Part shown: positions 17,905 to 27,696 of the stretch, in pieces
Layout of the letters: each line of letters opens with the position of its first letter
Numbering within the stretch: position 1 is the stretch's first letter
NCBI GenBank assembly: GCA_964580675.1
Contig: CAZOLI010000006.1
Location: forward strand, 1-64,000
Direction of reading: 5' to 3'
DNA from: CAZOLI01 sp964580675
GTDB lineage: Bacteria; Planctomycetota; MHYJ01; CAYXQY01
Length of the DNA stretch: 64,000 nt
Program-made: the position numbers and the translations under genes
The notes under the pieces: model-generated
Databases searched by the model: none
What the model saw: only the letters and a program-made list of their open reading frames with translations
Told to the model about the DNA's origin: nothing

Positions 17905-18570
17905 ATGGATAAGAACAAAATTATTCAGGGAGTGATGTTCGTGGCGTTCCTTCTGTTTTCCGGTGTGATCCATGAACTCTGTCATGCCCTGGCGGCGGAT
18001 TACTTCGGGGATCCCACGCCCCGGATGAACGAGCGCCTGACGTTGAATCCCGTTCCCCATATCTCTCTGATGTGGACCATCATCATGCCGGTTGTCATTC
18101 TGGTCATGAGTAATTTCACCTTTGCCTTTGGCGGGGCCAAACCGGTGCAGATGAATCCGGCCCGTTTTCGTCACCCGGAGCGGGATTTCACCATCGCCGC
18201 GGCGGTGGGACCCCTTAGTAATTTCGCGCTTGCAATCATTCCCCTGGCCGTGCTTCTGGTCCTTCCGTTTCGTTTTAAATCCGGAAGCGTACTGAACGTA
18301 CTGTTCATTTTTTACCTTGCCAATATTATTCTCGGATTGTTCAACCTGATCCCCATACCTCCTCTTGACGGATCCCGGGTTGTCCGTTATTTCCTTTCCC
18401 GGGAAATGAAGGAAACCTACGACCAGTTAAGCGGACCGGCGGGCATTATGGTTATACTTGGTCTTGAGTTTGGCTCCAGATTCATACTCGGGTTCAGTTT
18501 AATCTGGCTTGTTCTGAACCCGGTCATGGAGGTCTTTCAGGATCTTTTCTACTACTTCGCCAGAATGTAA
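17905..18570 (+). CDS. Site-2 protease family zinc metalloprotease (M50)
   Basis: A 221-residue integral membrane protease. The zinc motif HELCHALAADYFGD (HExxH, residues 26-30) lies in the first hydrophobic helix, and the third ligand block NLIPIPPLDGSRVVRYFLSR lies in a later one. Further hydrophobic helices include SLMWTIIMPVVILVMS and FALAIIPLAVLLVLPF. There is no PDZ or CBS domain, so it is of the minimal type found in many bacteria and probably cleaves transmembrane substrates. It sits between the FG-GAP protein and the epimerase, and the short spacing suggests one transcript. Confidence 0.9.
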   Translation: MDKNKIIQGVMFVAFLLFSGVIHELCHALAADYFGDPTPRMNERLTLNPVPHISLMWTIIMPVVILVMSNFTFAFGGAKPVQMNPARFRHPERDFTIAAAVGPLSNFALAIIPLAVLLVLPFRFKSGSVLNVLFIFYLANIILGLFNLIPIPPLDGSRVVRYFLSREMKETYDQLSGPAGIMVILGLEFGSRFILGFSLIWLVLNPVMEVFQDLFYYFARM

Positions 18571-18576
18571 CTCGTC

Positions 18577-19557
18577 ATGAACAGGAAAATCATCGTCACC
18601 GGTGCGGCGGGATTTATCGGTCACCACTTCTGTATGCACCTGGCCGACCGCGACGTGAAGATCACCGGTGTGGACAACTTCGATCCGTTTTACGATCGTG
18701 ACATCAAAGAGATGAACCTGAACCACGTTCGGGATCATTTATCGGACCGCCGGGCGGGGTTCAATTTTCGCGAGATGGACATTCTGAACCGGTCCAAACT
18801 TGCCGAACTGTTTGAGGAAATCGACCCGGACGCCGTGGTTCACTTCGCCGCTGTGGCCGGTGTCCGGCGATCCCGCGAGCGACCGATTGAGTACCTCGAA
18901 ACCAACGTGACCGGTACGGGACTGCTGATGGAACAGGCGGTGCAGGCGGACGTGGACAAATTCGTGTTTATTTCGTCCTCCTCCGTCTACGGCAATCACG
19001 ACGAATACCCTTTTTCGGAGGAGGCCCGCGACCTCGAACCCATTTCTCCGTACGGGGCCACCAAACGTTCCGCTGAACTGTACTGCCGAACCTATCACGA
19101 ACACTTCGATTTGCCGCTGGTCGTGATCCGGCCTTTTACCGTTTACGGACCTCGACAGCGGCCGGACATGGCCATTCACAAGTTTTCCCGATTGATTTCG
19201 GCCGGTGAACCGCTACCGTTTTTCGGAGACGGCACGACGGAACGGGACTACACGTACGTAACCGACATCGTAAACGGCGTCGAGTCCGCCATGGACTGGG
19301 AGGAGGATTGGGGCCTTTTCAACCTCGGTGGATCCCGCTCGATCACGCTGGATCGCCTCGTCGAATTACTGGGGAAGGCCTTTGGCAAAGAACCGGAAAT
19401 TGATCGACAGCCTCTTCCTCCCGGTGACGTGACCCGCACAAAAGCGGACATCTCCAACGCGAAGAAACACCTGGATTACCAACCGGACGTCCCCGTCGAA
19501 GAGGGCATTGAAAAATTCGTCACATGGTTTCAGAACGCCCCTGACGCCGTCAAATGA
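18577..19557 (+). CDS. NAD-dependent epimerase/dehydratase (UDP-glucuronate 4-epimerase-like)
   Basis: A 326-residue extended SDR enzyme acting on nucleotide sugars. It shows the NAD motif IIVTGAAGFIGHHFCMHLAD, the catalytic SSSSVYG and SPYGATKRSAELYCR (Tyr-xxx-Lys), and a substrate block VIRPFTVYGPRQRPDMAIHK. The GPRQRPDMAI string is typical of UDP-glucuronate 4-epimerases. It probably makes sugars for surface polysaccharide, consistent with the overlapping uppP downstream (ATGA). Confidence 0.85.
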   Translation: MNRKIIVTGAAGFIGHHFCMHLADRDVKITGVDNFDPFYDRDIKEMNLNHVRDHLSDRRAGFNFREMDILNRSKLAELFEEIDPDAVVHFAAVAGVRRSRERPIEYLETNVTGTGLLMEQAVQADVDKFVFISSSSVYGNHDEYPFSEEARDLEPISPYGATKRSAELYCRTYHEHFDLPLVVIRPFTVYGPRQRPDMAIHKFSRLISAGEPLPFFGDGTTERDYTYVTDIVNGVESAMDWEEDWGLFNLGGSRSITLDRLVELLGKAFGKEPEIDRQPLPPGDVTRTKADISNAKKHLDYQPDVPVEEGIEKFVTWFQNAPDAVK

Positions 19558-20366
19558 ACATACTGGAATCCATTCTTCTGGCCATTCTGCAGGGAATTAC
19601 GGAGTTCCTTCCCGTTTCCAGTTCCGGTCACCTGATCATTGCCCAGGAACTGCTCGGGGCTCCGGCGGGGGACCTGACGTTTGAGATTGTGCTTCACATG
19701 GGCACCCTGCTTGCCGTACTGATTTACTTCCGCGGTGAGATCGGTGACCTGATGTACGGCATGTCCGAGGAAATTTCCCGGAGCCGGTACGGAAAACACC
19801 TTCGATTTCTCGTTTTAATCGGGCTGGCCAACATTCCGGCCGCAATTGTGGGATTGTTCCTGAAAGACGTCATCGAACAGATGTTTCTTTATCCCCCGAT
19901 TACCTGTTTTCTCCTGCTCGTCACCGGTGGTTTTCTTCTCCTTGATCGTTACGCGGACGATGAGTACCGGTACACCCTGTATACCATATCACTCCAGTCC
20001 GCCCTTTTGATCGGCCTGTTTCAGGCCTTCGCCGTACTCCCCGGTGTCTCGCGTGCCGGAGTCACCATCAGTATCGCCATTCTTCTTTCCGTCCGGCGGA
20101 GCGACGCCGGCACGTTCTCATTTCTCCTGTCCATTCCGGCCATAACGGGGGCTTTCGTGATCGATACGGTGGAACTTTCTCAAACGGAGCAGATGTCCAC
20201 ACTTATCTCACCTGTGTACCTCACGGGGTTTGTCGTGGCAACCCTGACGGGCTGGGGCGCACTCCATCTGCTGATGCCTCTCCTGCAAAAGCGCCGGTTT
20301 TATGTGTTTGCCTATTACCTCTTTCCCGTCGGCCTGATCGGTATACCGGCGTTTCTCTTCCTGTAA
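19554..20366 (+). CDS. uppP: Undecaprenyl-diphosphatase
   Basis: A 270-residue BacA-type membrane phosphatase that recycles undecaprenyl pyrophosphate for peptidoglycan and polysaccharide export. The two conserved active-site blocks are present: QGITEFLPVSSSGHLIIAQE (residues 12-31) and AVLPGVSRAGVTISIAILLS (about 160-180). At least seven hydrophobic segments are seen. It overlaps the epimerase gene by 4 bases, linking sugar-nucleotide supply to lipid-carrier recycling. Confidence 0.94.
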   Translation: MNILESILLAILQGITEFLPVSSSGHLIIAQELLGAPAGDLTFEIVLHMGTLLAVLIYFRGEIGDLMYGMSEEISRSRYGKHLRFLVLIGLANIPAAIVGLFLKDVIEQMFLYPPITCFLLLVTGGFLLLDRYADDEYRYTLYTISLQSALLIGLFQAFAVLPGVSRAGVTISIAILLSVRRSDAGTFSFLLSIPAITGAFVIDTVELSQTEQMSTLISPVYLTGFVVATLTGWGALHLLMPLLQKRRFYVFAYYLFPVGLIGIPAFLFL

Positions 20367-20382
20367 GAAGGATCCCGACGGG

Positions 20383-20690
20383 TTACCCTCCATATCGGTA
20401 AAGAATCCACGTCAAACCGACCCGTATCCCGTGTATGTTCCGAGCCGATCCTCCCTTTTGGTCCCCCTGATAACCGGACCCAAATTCGTCCTCAAACCGG
20501 GGGTTATTCCTCAGCGAAATCGTAGGTCTCCAGGGCTGGATCATTGAGGGACGAATTGTCGATATCTTCAGAAGAGCCGGATTGATCGTATTACGGTGAT
20601 CCGGGGCATACAACCAGAAGCGAAAACGGTTGTCCCCGCAGACACCTTCGAGGTAAGCATTCCGCAAACGATCGGATCCTTGGTTTGTAA
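20383..20690 (-). pseudogene. Possible remnant of an outer-membrane beta-barrel gene
   Basis: The 339 bases between uppP and ftsK hold an open leftward frame of up to 116 codons with no convincing start. Its translation has alternating polar and aromatic strands (DNRFRFWLYAPDHRN, RPSMIQPWRPTISLRNNP, SARNIHGIRVGLTWILYRYG), ending in a strand like those that close beta-barrels. It overlaps the ftsK start, which argues against an intact gene. It could be the 3' fragment of a lost barrel protein or a chance open frame. Confidence 0.25.
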
Positions 20691-20705
20691 TTAACGCAAC
20701 GATAC

Positions 20706-23348
20706 ATGGCCCGATCAAACAAAAACAGTTCAAGCAGCTCGCTCTTAAAACTCCGGGAAACGCTCGGTATTCTGCTCATTTTAATATCCCTGTTTGTGTT
20801 TGTCAGTCTTATATATCATTCCCCCGGTGATTACAGTTCGGCGGTCTTTCCGGGCAACGAGGAGATTCAGAACAAAGCGGGCACGGTGGGTGCGTTTATT
20901 TCGTACGAACTCCTTTTTTCGTTCGGTTTTGGTGCGTATTTGTTGACGGGGCTTGTGTTTCTGTTCGGAACGCTGGTCTTTCTGCGCATCAATGTGCCGA
21001 ACCTGGTGATCAAACTTTTTTCTTTCGGCGTTTTCTTCGTGTCGCTGCTGACCCTGTTAACCCTGATCACCCCCGATTCCTTCGGAAAACAGGAGCCGAG
21101 AACCATGATTGGCTGGGGCGGTCTGTACGGACACGCGTGCGTGGAGTTTATGAAACCACGGATTGGTCGAATCGGGTTATACATAACGGTGTTGCTGGGC
21201 CACGTGTTTTCGTTTATGCTCGGAACCGATCTCCTGATATATCCCTTTTTGCGGAAGTGTTTCCGGGCTGCCGGGGGAAAATTCGTGGACTCGAAAAAGA
21301 TCGCCGAATACCTTGCGATCTTCGCCGGCCGGACGATGAAACTCCTGTTTCGGTTTCTTGTGCTGCCATTTCGCGGACTGAAGTGGGCCGGGAAACACTC
21401 CTATAGCCTGACCCGTACCGGCCTTCTCCGGCTCAAGCATAAGACGGAGGAATTGGTCGAGGCGCGTAAACGGGAATGGCAGGAGATGATTGAGGCACGT
21501 CAGAAGAAACAGGAGGAACAGAACACCGGGACGGAGCCGCCGTCGACCGATCCAGAACAGGACAGTGATCCCGCCTCCCTTGAGGAACCCGAAACGAATA
21601 CCGCCACGAAGACGAAACCAGCCGAACAGCAAAAGACGACAGAGGATCACTCAACATCCACGCAAGATCCTTCGGAAACCCCAAACGATTCCGCCTCTTC
21701 GGAAGAACCGGACGAGAAACCTTCTGTGGAACCGGGAAAACCGCTTGTCTCCCCGGCAGGAGACCACGAATACGAATTACCGGCGGCCGATATCCTAGAA
21801 GACCCTCCGGAATCAAAGAAGGAGAAAAACCTCGAAATGATCGAGGAGAACAAGCAGATTATCGAGGAAACCCTGGAGAACTTTGGTATTGAAGGGGAGG
21901 TTGTTGGTTCCAGCACGGGTCCGGTTGTTACGATGTACGAACTCGAACTGGCCCCCGGCGTAAAAGTCTCAAAACTCATTAACCGGTCGGACGACCTGGC
22001 CATTGCTCTGAAAGCGGCCAATGTCCGAATCGTTTTCCCCATACCCGGCAAGTCAACAGTGGGGATCGAGATTCCCAATGCATATCAGGGCATTGTCCGG
22101 TTAAAAGAAATTATTCGGGAAGAATCCGATGCCGGTCGGAACATGCACGTACCGATGTTACTGGGGCGAAGCGCGGAAGGAAATCCGGTCAGCATTGACC
22201 TTGCCGAAATGCCACATCTTCTAATTGCCGGTACAACGGGATCCGGAAAATCCATCTGCCTCAAGAACATCGTTGTGAACCAGCTTCTCTTCAAAACCCC
22301 GTCTGAGCTGAAACTTGTGTTAATTGACCCCAAAATGGTGGAACTTTCCCGGTTTCAGAATATTCCCCACCTCGTCTGTCCCATCATCCGTGACATGAAA
22401 AAAGTAACGCGGACCTTTGAGTGGCTCGTGGATTACATGGAGCAGCGGTACAAGCTCCTCCAGCTTACCGGGGTAAAAGACATCGAGGAGTTCAACGCAC
22501 TGGACCCGGAGGAAGCCAAACAGCGAATTCGGAAGCGTGGCAAAGATCCGGATGTGTATCAGGGAACGCTTCCGCGAATCGTCGTTGTGGTTGATGAACT
22601 TGCCGATCTCATGATGGTGGCCTCACAGGAAGTTGAAAATACGGTGACACGAATTGCACAGAAAGCCCGTGCGGTGGGTATACACATGATACTTTCCACC
22701 CAGAGGCCGTCCTCAGATGTGCTCACAGGTCTTATTAAATCAAACATGCCCGCCCGGATTTCCTTCAAAGTGATGTCCGGGGTCAATTCAAGAATAATTA
22801 TTGATCAGAACGGAGCGGAGGATCTGATTGGGGACGGGGACATGCTGATTTCCCTCCCGGACGAAGAACAGCCGCTTCGTGCCCAGGGCGTTCTCGTTTC
22901 GGAGGACGAAATTGATTACGTCACCGATCACTGGCAGCAACAGACCGACGAAAAACGGTCGTCCACCCTCCCCGAAGTCCCGACCATCGAAGATGCAAAA
23001 TCCGCTCGTGAAGCGGAAATGAAGGAAAATCTTGAAGACGAAATGGACGACGAATCAGATGCGGACCCGGACGAAGGTTCGGCGGATGCCGATTCATCCG
23101 ACGATCAGGAGGAAAAGGAACGAGATGACCTGTTCATAGATGCCATTGACGTAATCGTCAGTGAAGACCGGGGTTCCGTTTCACTTATTCAGCGTAAACT
23201 CGGTATTGGTTACACACGGGCCGCCCGGATTATGGAACAGATTGCCGACGAAGGCATTGTTGGTCCGCACCGCGGCAACAAGCCTCGAAAAGTTCTCATC
23301 GACGAGGACGAATGGACGGCCCTGAAAGAAGACGGTCAGCTTCTGTAA
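20706..23348 (+). CDS. ftsK: DNA translocase FtsK/SpoIIIE
   Basis: An 880-residue septal DNA pump that clears chromosome termini at division. Four N-terminal membrane segments are present (GILLILISLFVFVSLIYH; FGFGAYLLTGLVFLFGTLVF; KLFSFGVFFVSLLTLLTLI; ITVLLGHVFSFMLGTDLLIY). A charged linker of about 180 residues rich in Glu, Pro and Thr follows, then the motor with Walker A LLIAGTTGSGKSICLKNIVV (near residue 510) and Walker B RIVVVVDELADLMMVASQEV. The C-terminal gamma winged helix (VSLIQRKLGIGYTRAARIME, ending PRKVLIDEDEW) is complete. An acidic insert before gamma is unusually long. Confidence 0.96.
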   Translation: MARSNKNSSSSSLLKLRETLGILLILISLFVFVSLIYHSPGDYSSAVFPGNEEIQNKAGTVGAFISYELLFSFGFGAYLLTGLVFLFGTLVFLRINVPNLVIKLFSFGVFFVSLLTLLTLITPDSFGKQEPRTMIGWGGLYGHACVEFMKPRIGRIGLYITVLLGHVFSFMLGTDLLIYPFLRKCFRAAGGKFVDSKKIAEYLAIFAGRTMKLLFRFLVLPFRGLKWAGKHSYSLTRTGLLRLKHKTEELVEARKREWQEMIEARQKKQEEQNTGTEPPSTDPEQDSDPASLEEPETNTATKTKPAEQQKTTEDHSTSTQDPSETPNDSASSEEPDEKPSVEPGKPLVSPAGDHEYELPAADILEDPPESKKEKNLEMIEENKQIIEETLENFGIEGEVVGSSTGPVVTMYELELAPGVKVSKLINRSDDLAIALKAANVRIVFPIPGKSTVGIEIPNAYQGIVRLKEIIREESDAGRNMHVPMLLGRSAEGNPVSIDLAEMPHLLIAGTTGSGKSICLKNIVVNQLLFKTPSELKLVLIDPKMVELSRFQNIPHLVCPIIRDMKKVTRTFEWLVDYMEQRYKLLQLTGVKDIEEFNALDPEEAKQRIRKRGKDPDVYQGTLPRIVVVVDELADLMMVASQEVENTVTRIAQKARAVGIHMILSTQRPSSDVLTGLIKSNMPARISFKVMSGVNSRIIIDQNGAEDLIGDGDMLISLPDEEQPLRAQGVLVSEDEIDYVTDHWQQQTDEKRSSTLPEVPTIEDAKSAREAEMKENLEDEMDDESDADPDEGSADADSSDDQEEKERDDLFIDAIDVIVSEDRGSVSLIQRKLGIGYTRAARIMEQIADEGIVGPHRGNKPRKVLIDEDEWTALKEDGQLL

Positions 23349-23608
23349 CCCCCGCCCGGCCTCTATAAACAGGGAACCGAAGGGTATTCACCACCTGTTT
23401 TTATACTTTTTCCTCATTTCAAAGGGAAATTCCGGACCACGTTCCCCGTTTGCATTTCCCACGGTCGGAATATAGGATAAAAATTGACCGGTTGATAACG
23501 GTCCAAAAGAGCGTTCCGTGAATAATTAAAAATCGGGAGGGTGTCACCGGCTTCTCCCGGGCCGGAAGAAGTACCGGGGTATTTTTAAATCATTCAAAGG
23601 GGGAAGTG
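23349..23608. other. Intergenic region ftsK-HDOD
   Basis: 260 bases without a gene. It contains the imperfect inverted repeat ACCG-GTTGATAA-CGGT near 23485-23500. I see no classical terminator. A strong Shine-Dalgarno run (AAAGGGGGAAG) lies at its end, before the HDOD start. Confidence 0.4.
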
Positions 23609-24622
23609 ATGTCCTCGTCCGATCCGGATCTTGATCTGGACCGCGCACTGGGGGATGTTGAACCACAGAGTTCGAAACCGGACACATCCGACGAACCTCC
23701 CAAGCCGTCGTCGAACGAGAAAACCTCGCTTCCGGACCCCGTAACAAGGAAACGACGGAAGGAAAAGATTTTGGCGGCCCTGAATCAGCTTCCTTCCCTC
23801 CCCACCGTCGTGGGGGAAGTGATGCAGATTGCCAATGATCCCGATTCGTCCGCCAGGGACTTCGAGGACGCCATCCGAAAAGATCAATCCCTTACGGCTC
23901 GTCTTTTGAAGATGGTGAATTCCTCCTATTACGGACTTCGGGACGAAGTGACGACCATTCAACGAGCCGTCACCGTGCTCGGATTCAAAACCCTGAAGAA
24001 CGTGGTTGTGGCCGCTTCCACAAGCAATTTGCTGAATCGACAGCTGGAAATATACGGATACAGTGAAAATGGGTTATGGCACCATTCCATCGCGTGTGCC
24101 GTCGTATGCCGAAAAATGGCTGGAGACGTATTTGATTTTGGCAGTGAAGTGGCCGAAGAGGCGTTTGTGGCCGGGCTTCTTCATGACATCGGAAAAATTA
24201 TTATTTCTCCAGTTTTAAGCAAATACAGCGACGACTTCGAACAGTATGTGTCGGCGAATCCGGCCTGTACACTTCTGGAAGCCGAACAGAAGGTCGCCGG
24301 GATTGATCATACCGAAACCGGCCGGGAAATGATGAGTCGCTGGAACCTTTCCGACCGCCTATCAACGAGCATCACCAATCATCACGAAGCGCATAATGCA
24401 CCGCCGGAAGAAGAACACTATGCTGAACTTCTTGAACTATCCGATTTAATCAGTCTTCAAAAGGGATATGGACTTGCCAGTGATTATCCCTGGCGCAATT
24501 CGGTACCGGCTGAACTCCGCAACCAGTTGGATCTGTCCGACGAACGCCTGGATGAACTTTACGAAATTGCCGGGACCCTGGAAGAGGATATTAATGAGAT
24601 GGTCGCCATTCTTCAGGACTGA
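23609..24622 (+). CDS. HDOD-domain signalling protein
   Basis: A 337-residue protein. After a polar N-terminal tail of about 55 residues comes the HDOD domain: LPSLPTVVGEVMQIANDPDS, QSLTARLLKMVNSSYYGLRD, IQRAVTVLGFKTLKNVVVAA, then GLLHDIGKIIISPVLSKYSD, with HD-type residues retained here. HDOD proteins serve regulatory roles and generally lack proven catalysis. The ATG at 23609 follows a good GGGGG ribosome site. The stop overlaps the next gene as TGATG, so it probably works with the phosphatase downstream. Confidence 0.9.
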   Translation: MSSSDPDLDLDRALGDVEPQSSKPDTSDEPPKPSSNEKTSLPDPVTRKRRKEKILAALNQLPSLPTVVGEVMQIANDPDSSARDFEDAIRKDQSLTARLLKMVNSSYYGLRDEVTTIQRAVTVLGFKTLKNVVVAASTSNLLNRQLEIYGYSENGLWHHSIACAVVCRKMAGDVFDFGSEVAEEAFVAGLLHDIGKIIISPVLSKYSDDFEQYVSANPACTLLEAEQKVAGIDHTETGREMMSRWNLSDRLSTSITNHHEAHNAPPEEEHYAELLELSDLISLQKGYGLASDYPWRNSVPAELRNQLDLSDERLDELYEIAGTLEEDINEMVAILQD

Positions 24623-26331
24623 TGTCTGATCCACCTCCCCTGCACCAAACAATTAATGACCTTCATTCCCCGCTGGAGACGGAGGCTTTTTACGAACGTC
24701 TCGAAGAGGCTGTTTCCGAACACCTGAACCACTCCGGGTTCAGTATCCTTTATTATGACGAAGACAAACGGGACTTTTCCTGTTCTTATACCACTCTCGG
24801 GGATTCGAGTCGAATAAATCGGTACACGGAGAATCACCGGGAACGACTGCTGACGGTATTCCAGGATGAATCACCGGAAACCATTCCGGAGGGGAATGGC
24901 TGGGAGGATGATCAATCCGTTCCTGCCAGGGGAGTGACACTCGCATTCCAGGGAAATACGTACGGCCTTCTGCTATTTCACGGGTTATCCGAACAGAGAT
25001 TGAAGGAGCAGGAGGAGGAAGTGATAAACGCGCTGGCAGGAGCTGCGGGGGTGGCCCTCGTAAAGGGCAACTTATACGAATCGGCCAACCGGGAAGCCCG
25101 ATCGGCGGAGGAGAAAATTACCGCGATAAACCAGACGGCAGAGCTCCTGAAGAACCTCGATCCGGACGCATTGCTGACGCGGTTAATGGATCTGACACTG
25201 AACCTCGCCGATGCACAGGTTGGTTCGATTACATTTCTTGAGGGGGAACGTCTCACATCCCGGGTCGAATTTGGTCTGAGTGAGGACGTTCTGAGAGACA
25301 TCCGGACCGACGACGGCACGCCGTTTGCAAAAACGGTTCTGGAACAGGGGGAGTCCACCCTGATTCCGGACCTATCGGCAAGGGAAGATCTTCACACGGG
25401 AAATCAGGACGTGAACATCCGTTCGCTGATTATTGTTCCCCTTCTCACACAGACCGAAACCATTGGTACCATCAACATCGTCAATAACGAAACCAGGTTC
25501 CGTGAAGATGATTTTGAAATTCTCTCGACCATAAGCAACCTTGCTGCCCATGCCGTTGAAAACGCGATACTACAGGAACAGCAGATTGAAAACGAACGAC
25601 TGAAGGAGGAAATGGAGATTGCGAGAAAAATTCAATCCTCCCTCCTTCCCGCATCGGCTCCGGACGTAGAAGGTCTCGATCTGGAGGGATGGAGTATACC
25701 CTGTGATGAAACCGGTGGAGATTACTTTGATTTTCTGGAAGTGGACGACCGGCGTCTCGCCGTGGTGGTGGGGGACGCGACCGGACACGGCCTCGGGGCG
25801 GCACTTACCATGCTTATAACAAGGGCCGTACTCCTAACCCGGTTTGAGAAAGGCCTAAACCTGTCGTCAAATTTTTCGTTTCTAAGCAATCGGCTCGAAA
25901 ACGACACGGACGATGACAGATTCATGACCCTGTTCTGTGGCGTATATGACAGTGAAAACGGAAACCTGACATACTGTTCGGCGGGACACGAGGGTCCCCT
26001 CTGGTACCATAGTGATACCGATGAATTCGAGGAACTGGAGGCGACCGGAATTCCCCTCGGTGTGATGAGCAATTCATCTTACCTCACGTCGGATGACCAC
26101 GATCTGCGATCGGATGATATACTCGTTCTCGGCACCGACGGAATCTGGGAGGCCATGAACGAGGAGGAGGAAACCTTTGGAAAAGATCGGCTACGGGAAA
26201 CCGTGCGGAAAAACGCCGACCGTCCCGCCGCCGAAATTAGCAACGCCATTCAGGAACGAATTGAGTCGTTTACGGAAAATCACGAACAGCGGGACGACCT
26301 CACTCTTGTCATCGGGAAAGTGGACGAGTGA
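24622..26331 (+). CDS. SpoIIE-type PP2C phosphatase with GAF domains
   Basis: A 569-residue regulator. An N-terminal GAF-like region (residues 20-150) is followed by a helical linker and a second GAF domain (about 175-320; LIIVPLLTQTETIGTINIVN). A short coiled coil then leads into the PP2C/RsbU phosphatase (about 340-569) with IARKIQSSLLPA, GWSIPCDETGGDYFDFLEVD, VVVGDATGHGLGAALTMLIT, YCSAGHEGPLWYH and DILVLGTDGIWEAMNEE. The metal-binding Asp residues are present. Such enzymes usually dephosphorylate anti-sigma-factor antagonists; no such partner lies nearby. It is coupled to the HDOD gene. Confidence 0.9.
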   Translation: MSDPPPLHQTINDLHSPLETEAFYERLEEAVSEHLNHSGFSILYYDEDKRDFSCSYTTLGDSSRINRYTENHRERLLTVFQDESPETIPEGNGWEDDQSVPARGVTLAFQGNTYGLLLFHGLSEQRLKEQEEEVINALAGAAGVALVKGNLYESANREARSAEEKITAINQTAELLKNLDPDALLTRLMDLTLNLADAQVGSITFLEGERLTSRVEFGLSEDVLRDIRTDDGTPFAKTVLEQGESTLIPDLSAREDLHTGNQDVNIRSLIIVPLLTQTETIGTINIVNNETRFREDDFEILSTISNLAAHAVENAILQEQQIENERLKEEMEIARKIQSSLLPASAPDVEGLDLEGWSIPCDETGGDYFDFLEVDDRRLAVVVGDATGHGLGAALTMLITRAVLLTRFEKGLNLSSNFSFLSNRLENDTDDDRFMTLFCGVYDSENGNLTYCSAGHEGPLWYHSDTDEFEELEATGIPLGVMSNSSYLTSDDHDLRSDDILVLGTDGIWEAMNEEEETFGKDRLRETVRKNADRPAAEISNAIQERIESFTENHEQRDDLTLVIGKVDE

Positions 26332-26338
26332 CGGACAG

Positions 26339-26382
26339 TCCGATCATCGATTACCCTTCCCGTTGCGGGTTGTTAGATCGGA
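26339..26382. terminator. Inverted repeat between convergent genes
   Basis: TCCGATC (26339-26345) and GATCGGA (26376-26382) form a 7-bp stem that encloses a smaller CCCG/CGGG hairpin. It lies in the 90-bp gap between the converging phosphatase and serS genes, a usual place for a two-way terminator. There is no clear T-tract. Confidence 0.4.
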
Positions 26383-26421
26383 ATGGGGGATCGGTCGGTT
26401 CCGTTCTCAAACGAAATAGTA

Positions 26422-27696
26422 TCAGGAAGGAGTAATCCGATCCATTCCCTTCAGGTGATCCTGAATCGGCTCCGGGATTTCAACGTGTCCCTCTTCTGTC
26501 TGGTAGGTCTCCAGTAGGGCGATAATGGTTCTCGGCAGGGCGAGTCCCGATCCATTTAACGTATGTGGGTGGTGCAGATCCCCCTCTTCGTCCCGGTATC
26601 TCATGTTGCACCGGCGAGCCTGAAAATCTGTACACGTACTGATAGACGATACTTCAAGCCACCGTTCGCTCCCGGGTGCCCATACTTCGAGATCGAATGT
26701 TTTCCGTGAAGCAAACGACATGTCGCCTGTACAGAGGAGGAGAACCCGGTAATGAAGACCGAGTTCCTTCAAAATTTCCTCGGCGTCTTCCAGCATACCT
26801 TCCAGTTCATCCGCATCGTTCCCCGGCTCAATAATTTTGACGAGTTCGACTTTCTGAAATTGATGAACCCGGGTCATGCCTCTGGTATCCGTGCCGGCCG
26901 CACCCGCCTCCCGCCGAAAACAGGCGGATCCGCACGTGTAATAAAGAGGAAGGTCTTCTTCCGACAGGATCTCTTCACGATGGAAGTTCACAAGCGGTAC
27001 TTCGCTTGTGGGAATGAGATACTGATCGTGATCCCGGGTGCGATACATGTCCCCTTCAAGTTTCGGCAGCTGACCGGTGCCGAACAGCACGTCGGGACGA
27101 TTCAGGTAGGGCACCTGCATTTCCCGGTAACCGTTCTGGTTTGTGTGACGATCCAGCATCCAGTTCATTAATCCACGCTCGAGAAGGGCGCCGTCCCCGG
27201 TAAGGGTGTAAAATCCGCTTCCCGAAAGTTTGGATGCGGCATCGAAATTAATGATGCCCAGTTCCGGCCCCAGATCCCAGTGGGGTTTGGGTTCAAAATC
27301 AAAATCGGGTTTTTCCCCCCAGCGCCGCAGTTCTTCGTTGTCCTCCTCGACGTCACCAACGGGGACGTCATCCGCCGGGATGTTCGGAATCCACTGAAGC
27401 TGCTTCTCCATTTCCTGCTCGATCTCTTTGAGCCGTTCCTCCCCCCGGTCAATTTCATCGGAAAGATCGGACAACTCCTCGATAAGGTCCGAGGCGTCCT
27501 CCCCCTTCTGCTTCAGCTCCCCCACTTTTTCGGACCCCTCGTTTCTGCGGTGCCGTTTCTCGTCCAGTTCGTGCTGCAGATTTCGCCGATCCTCGTCGAG
27601 GGTTAAGATTTCCTGCACGTCGACGTCCTCTCCCTTCAATTGACAGGCTTCCTGTACCTCCTCCGGGTGATCTCGTATGTAATCCAGATCCAGCAT
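26422..27696 (-). CDS. serS: Seryl-tRNA synthetase
   Basis: A 424-residue class II synthetase charging tRNA-Ser (and tRNA-Sec where it exists). The N-terminal coiled-coil arm spans residues 25-105. Motif 2 is CFRREAGAAGTDTRGMTRVH followed by QFQKVELVKI, and motif 3 is LNGSGLALPRTIIALLETYQ; TSEVPLVNFHREEIL is also conserved. It starts one base inside the stop of the FNR gene (TGATG). If the selenoprotein at 14973-15533 is real, this enzyme would also supply Ser-tRNA-Sec. Confidence 0.96.
   Translation of the reverse strand: MLDLDYIRDHPEEVQEACQLKGEDVDVQEILTLDEDRRNLQHELDEKRHRRNEGSEKVGELKQKGEDASDLIEELSDLSDEIDRGEERLKEIEQEMEKQLQWIPNIPADDVPVGDVEEDNEELRRWGEKPDFDFEPKPHWDLGPELGIINFDAASKLSGSGFYTLTGDGALLERGLMNWMLDRHTNQNGYREMQVPYLNRPDVLFGTGQLPKLEGDMYRTRDHDQYLIPTSEVPLVNFHREEILSEEDLPLYYTCGSACFRREAGAAGTDTRGMTRVHQFQKVELVKIIEPGNDADELEGMLEDAEEILKELGLHYRVLLLCTGDMSFASRKTFDLEVWAPGSERWLEVSSISTCTDFQARRCNMRYRDEEGDLHHPHTLNGSGLALPRTIIALLETYQTEEGHVEIPEPIQDHLKGMDRITPS

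Noticed and set aside
21490..21798. Arg/Asn/Pro-rich plus frame inside ftsK
   Set aside because: It is a shifted-frame reading of the acidic FtsK linker.
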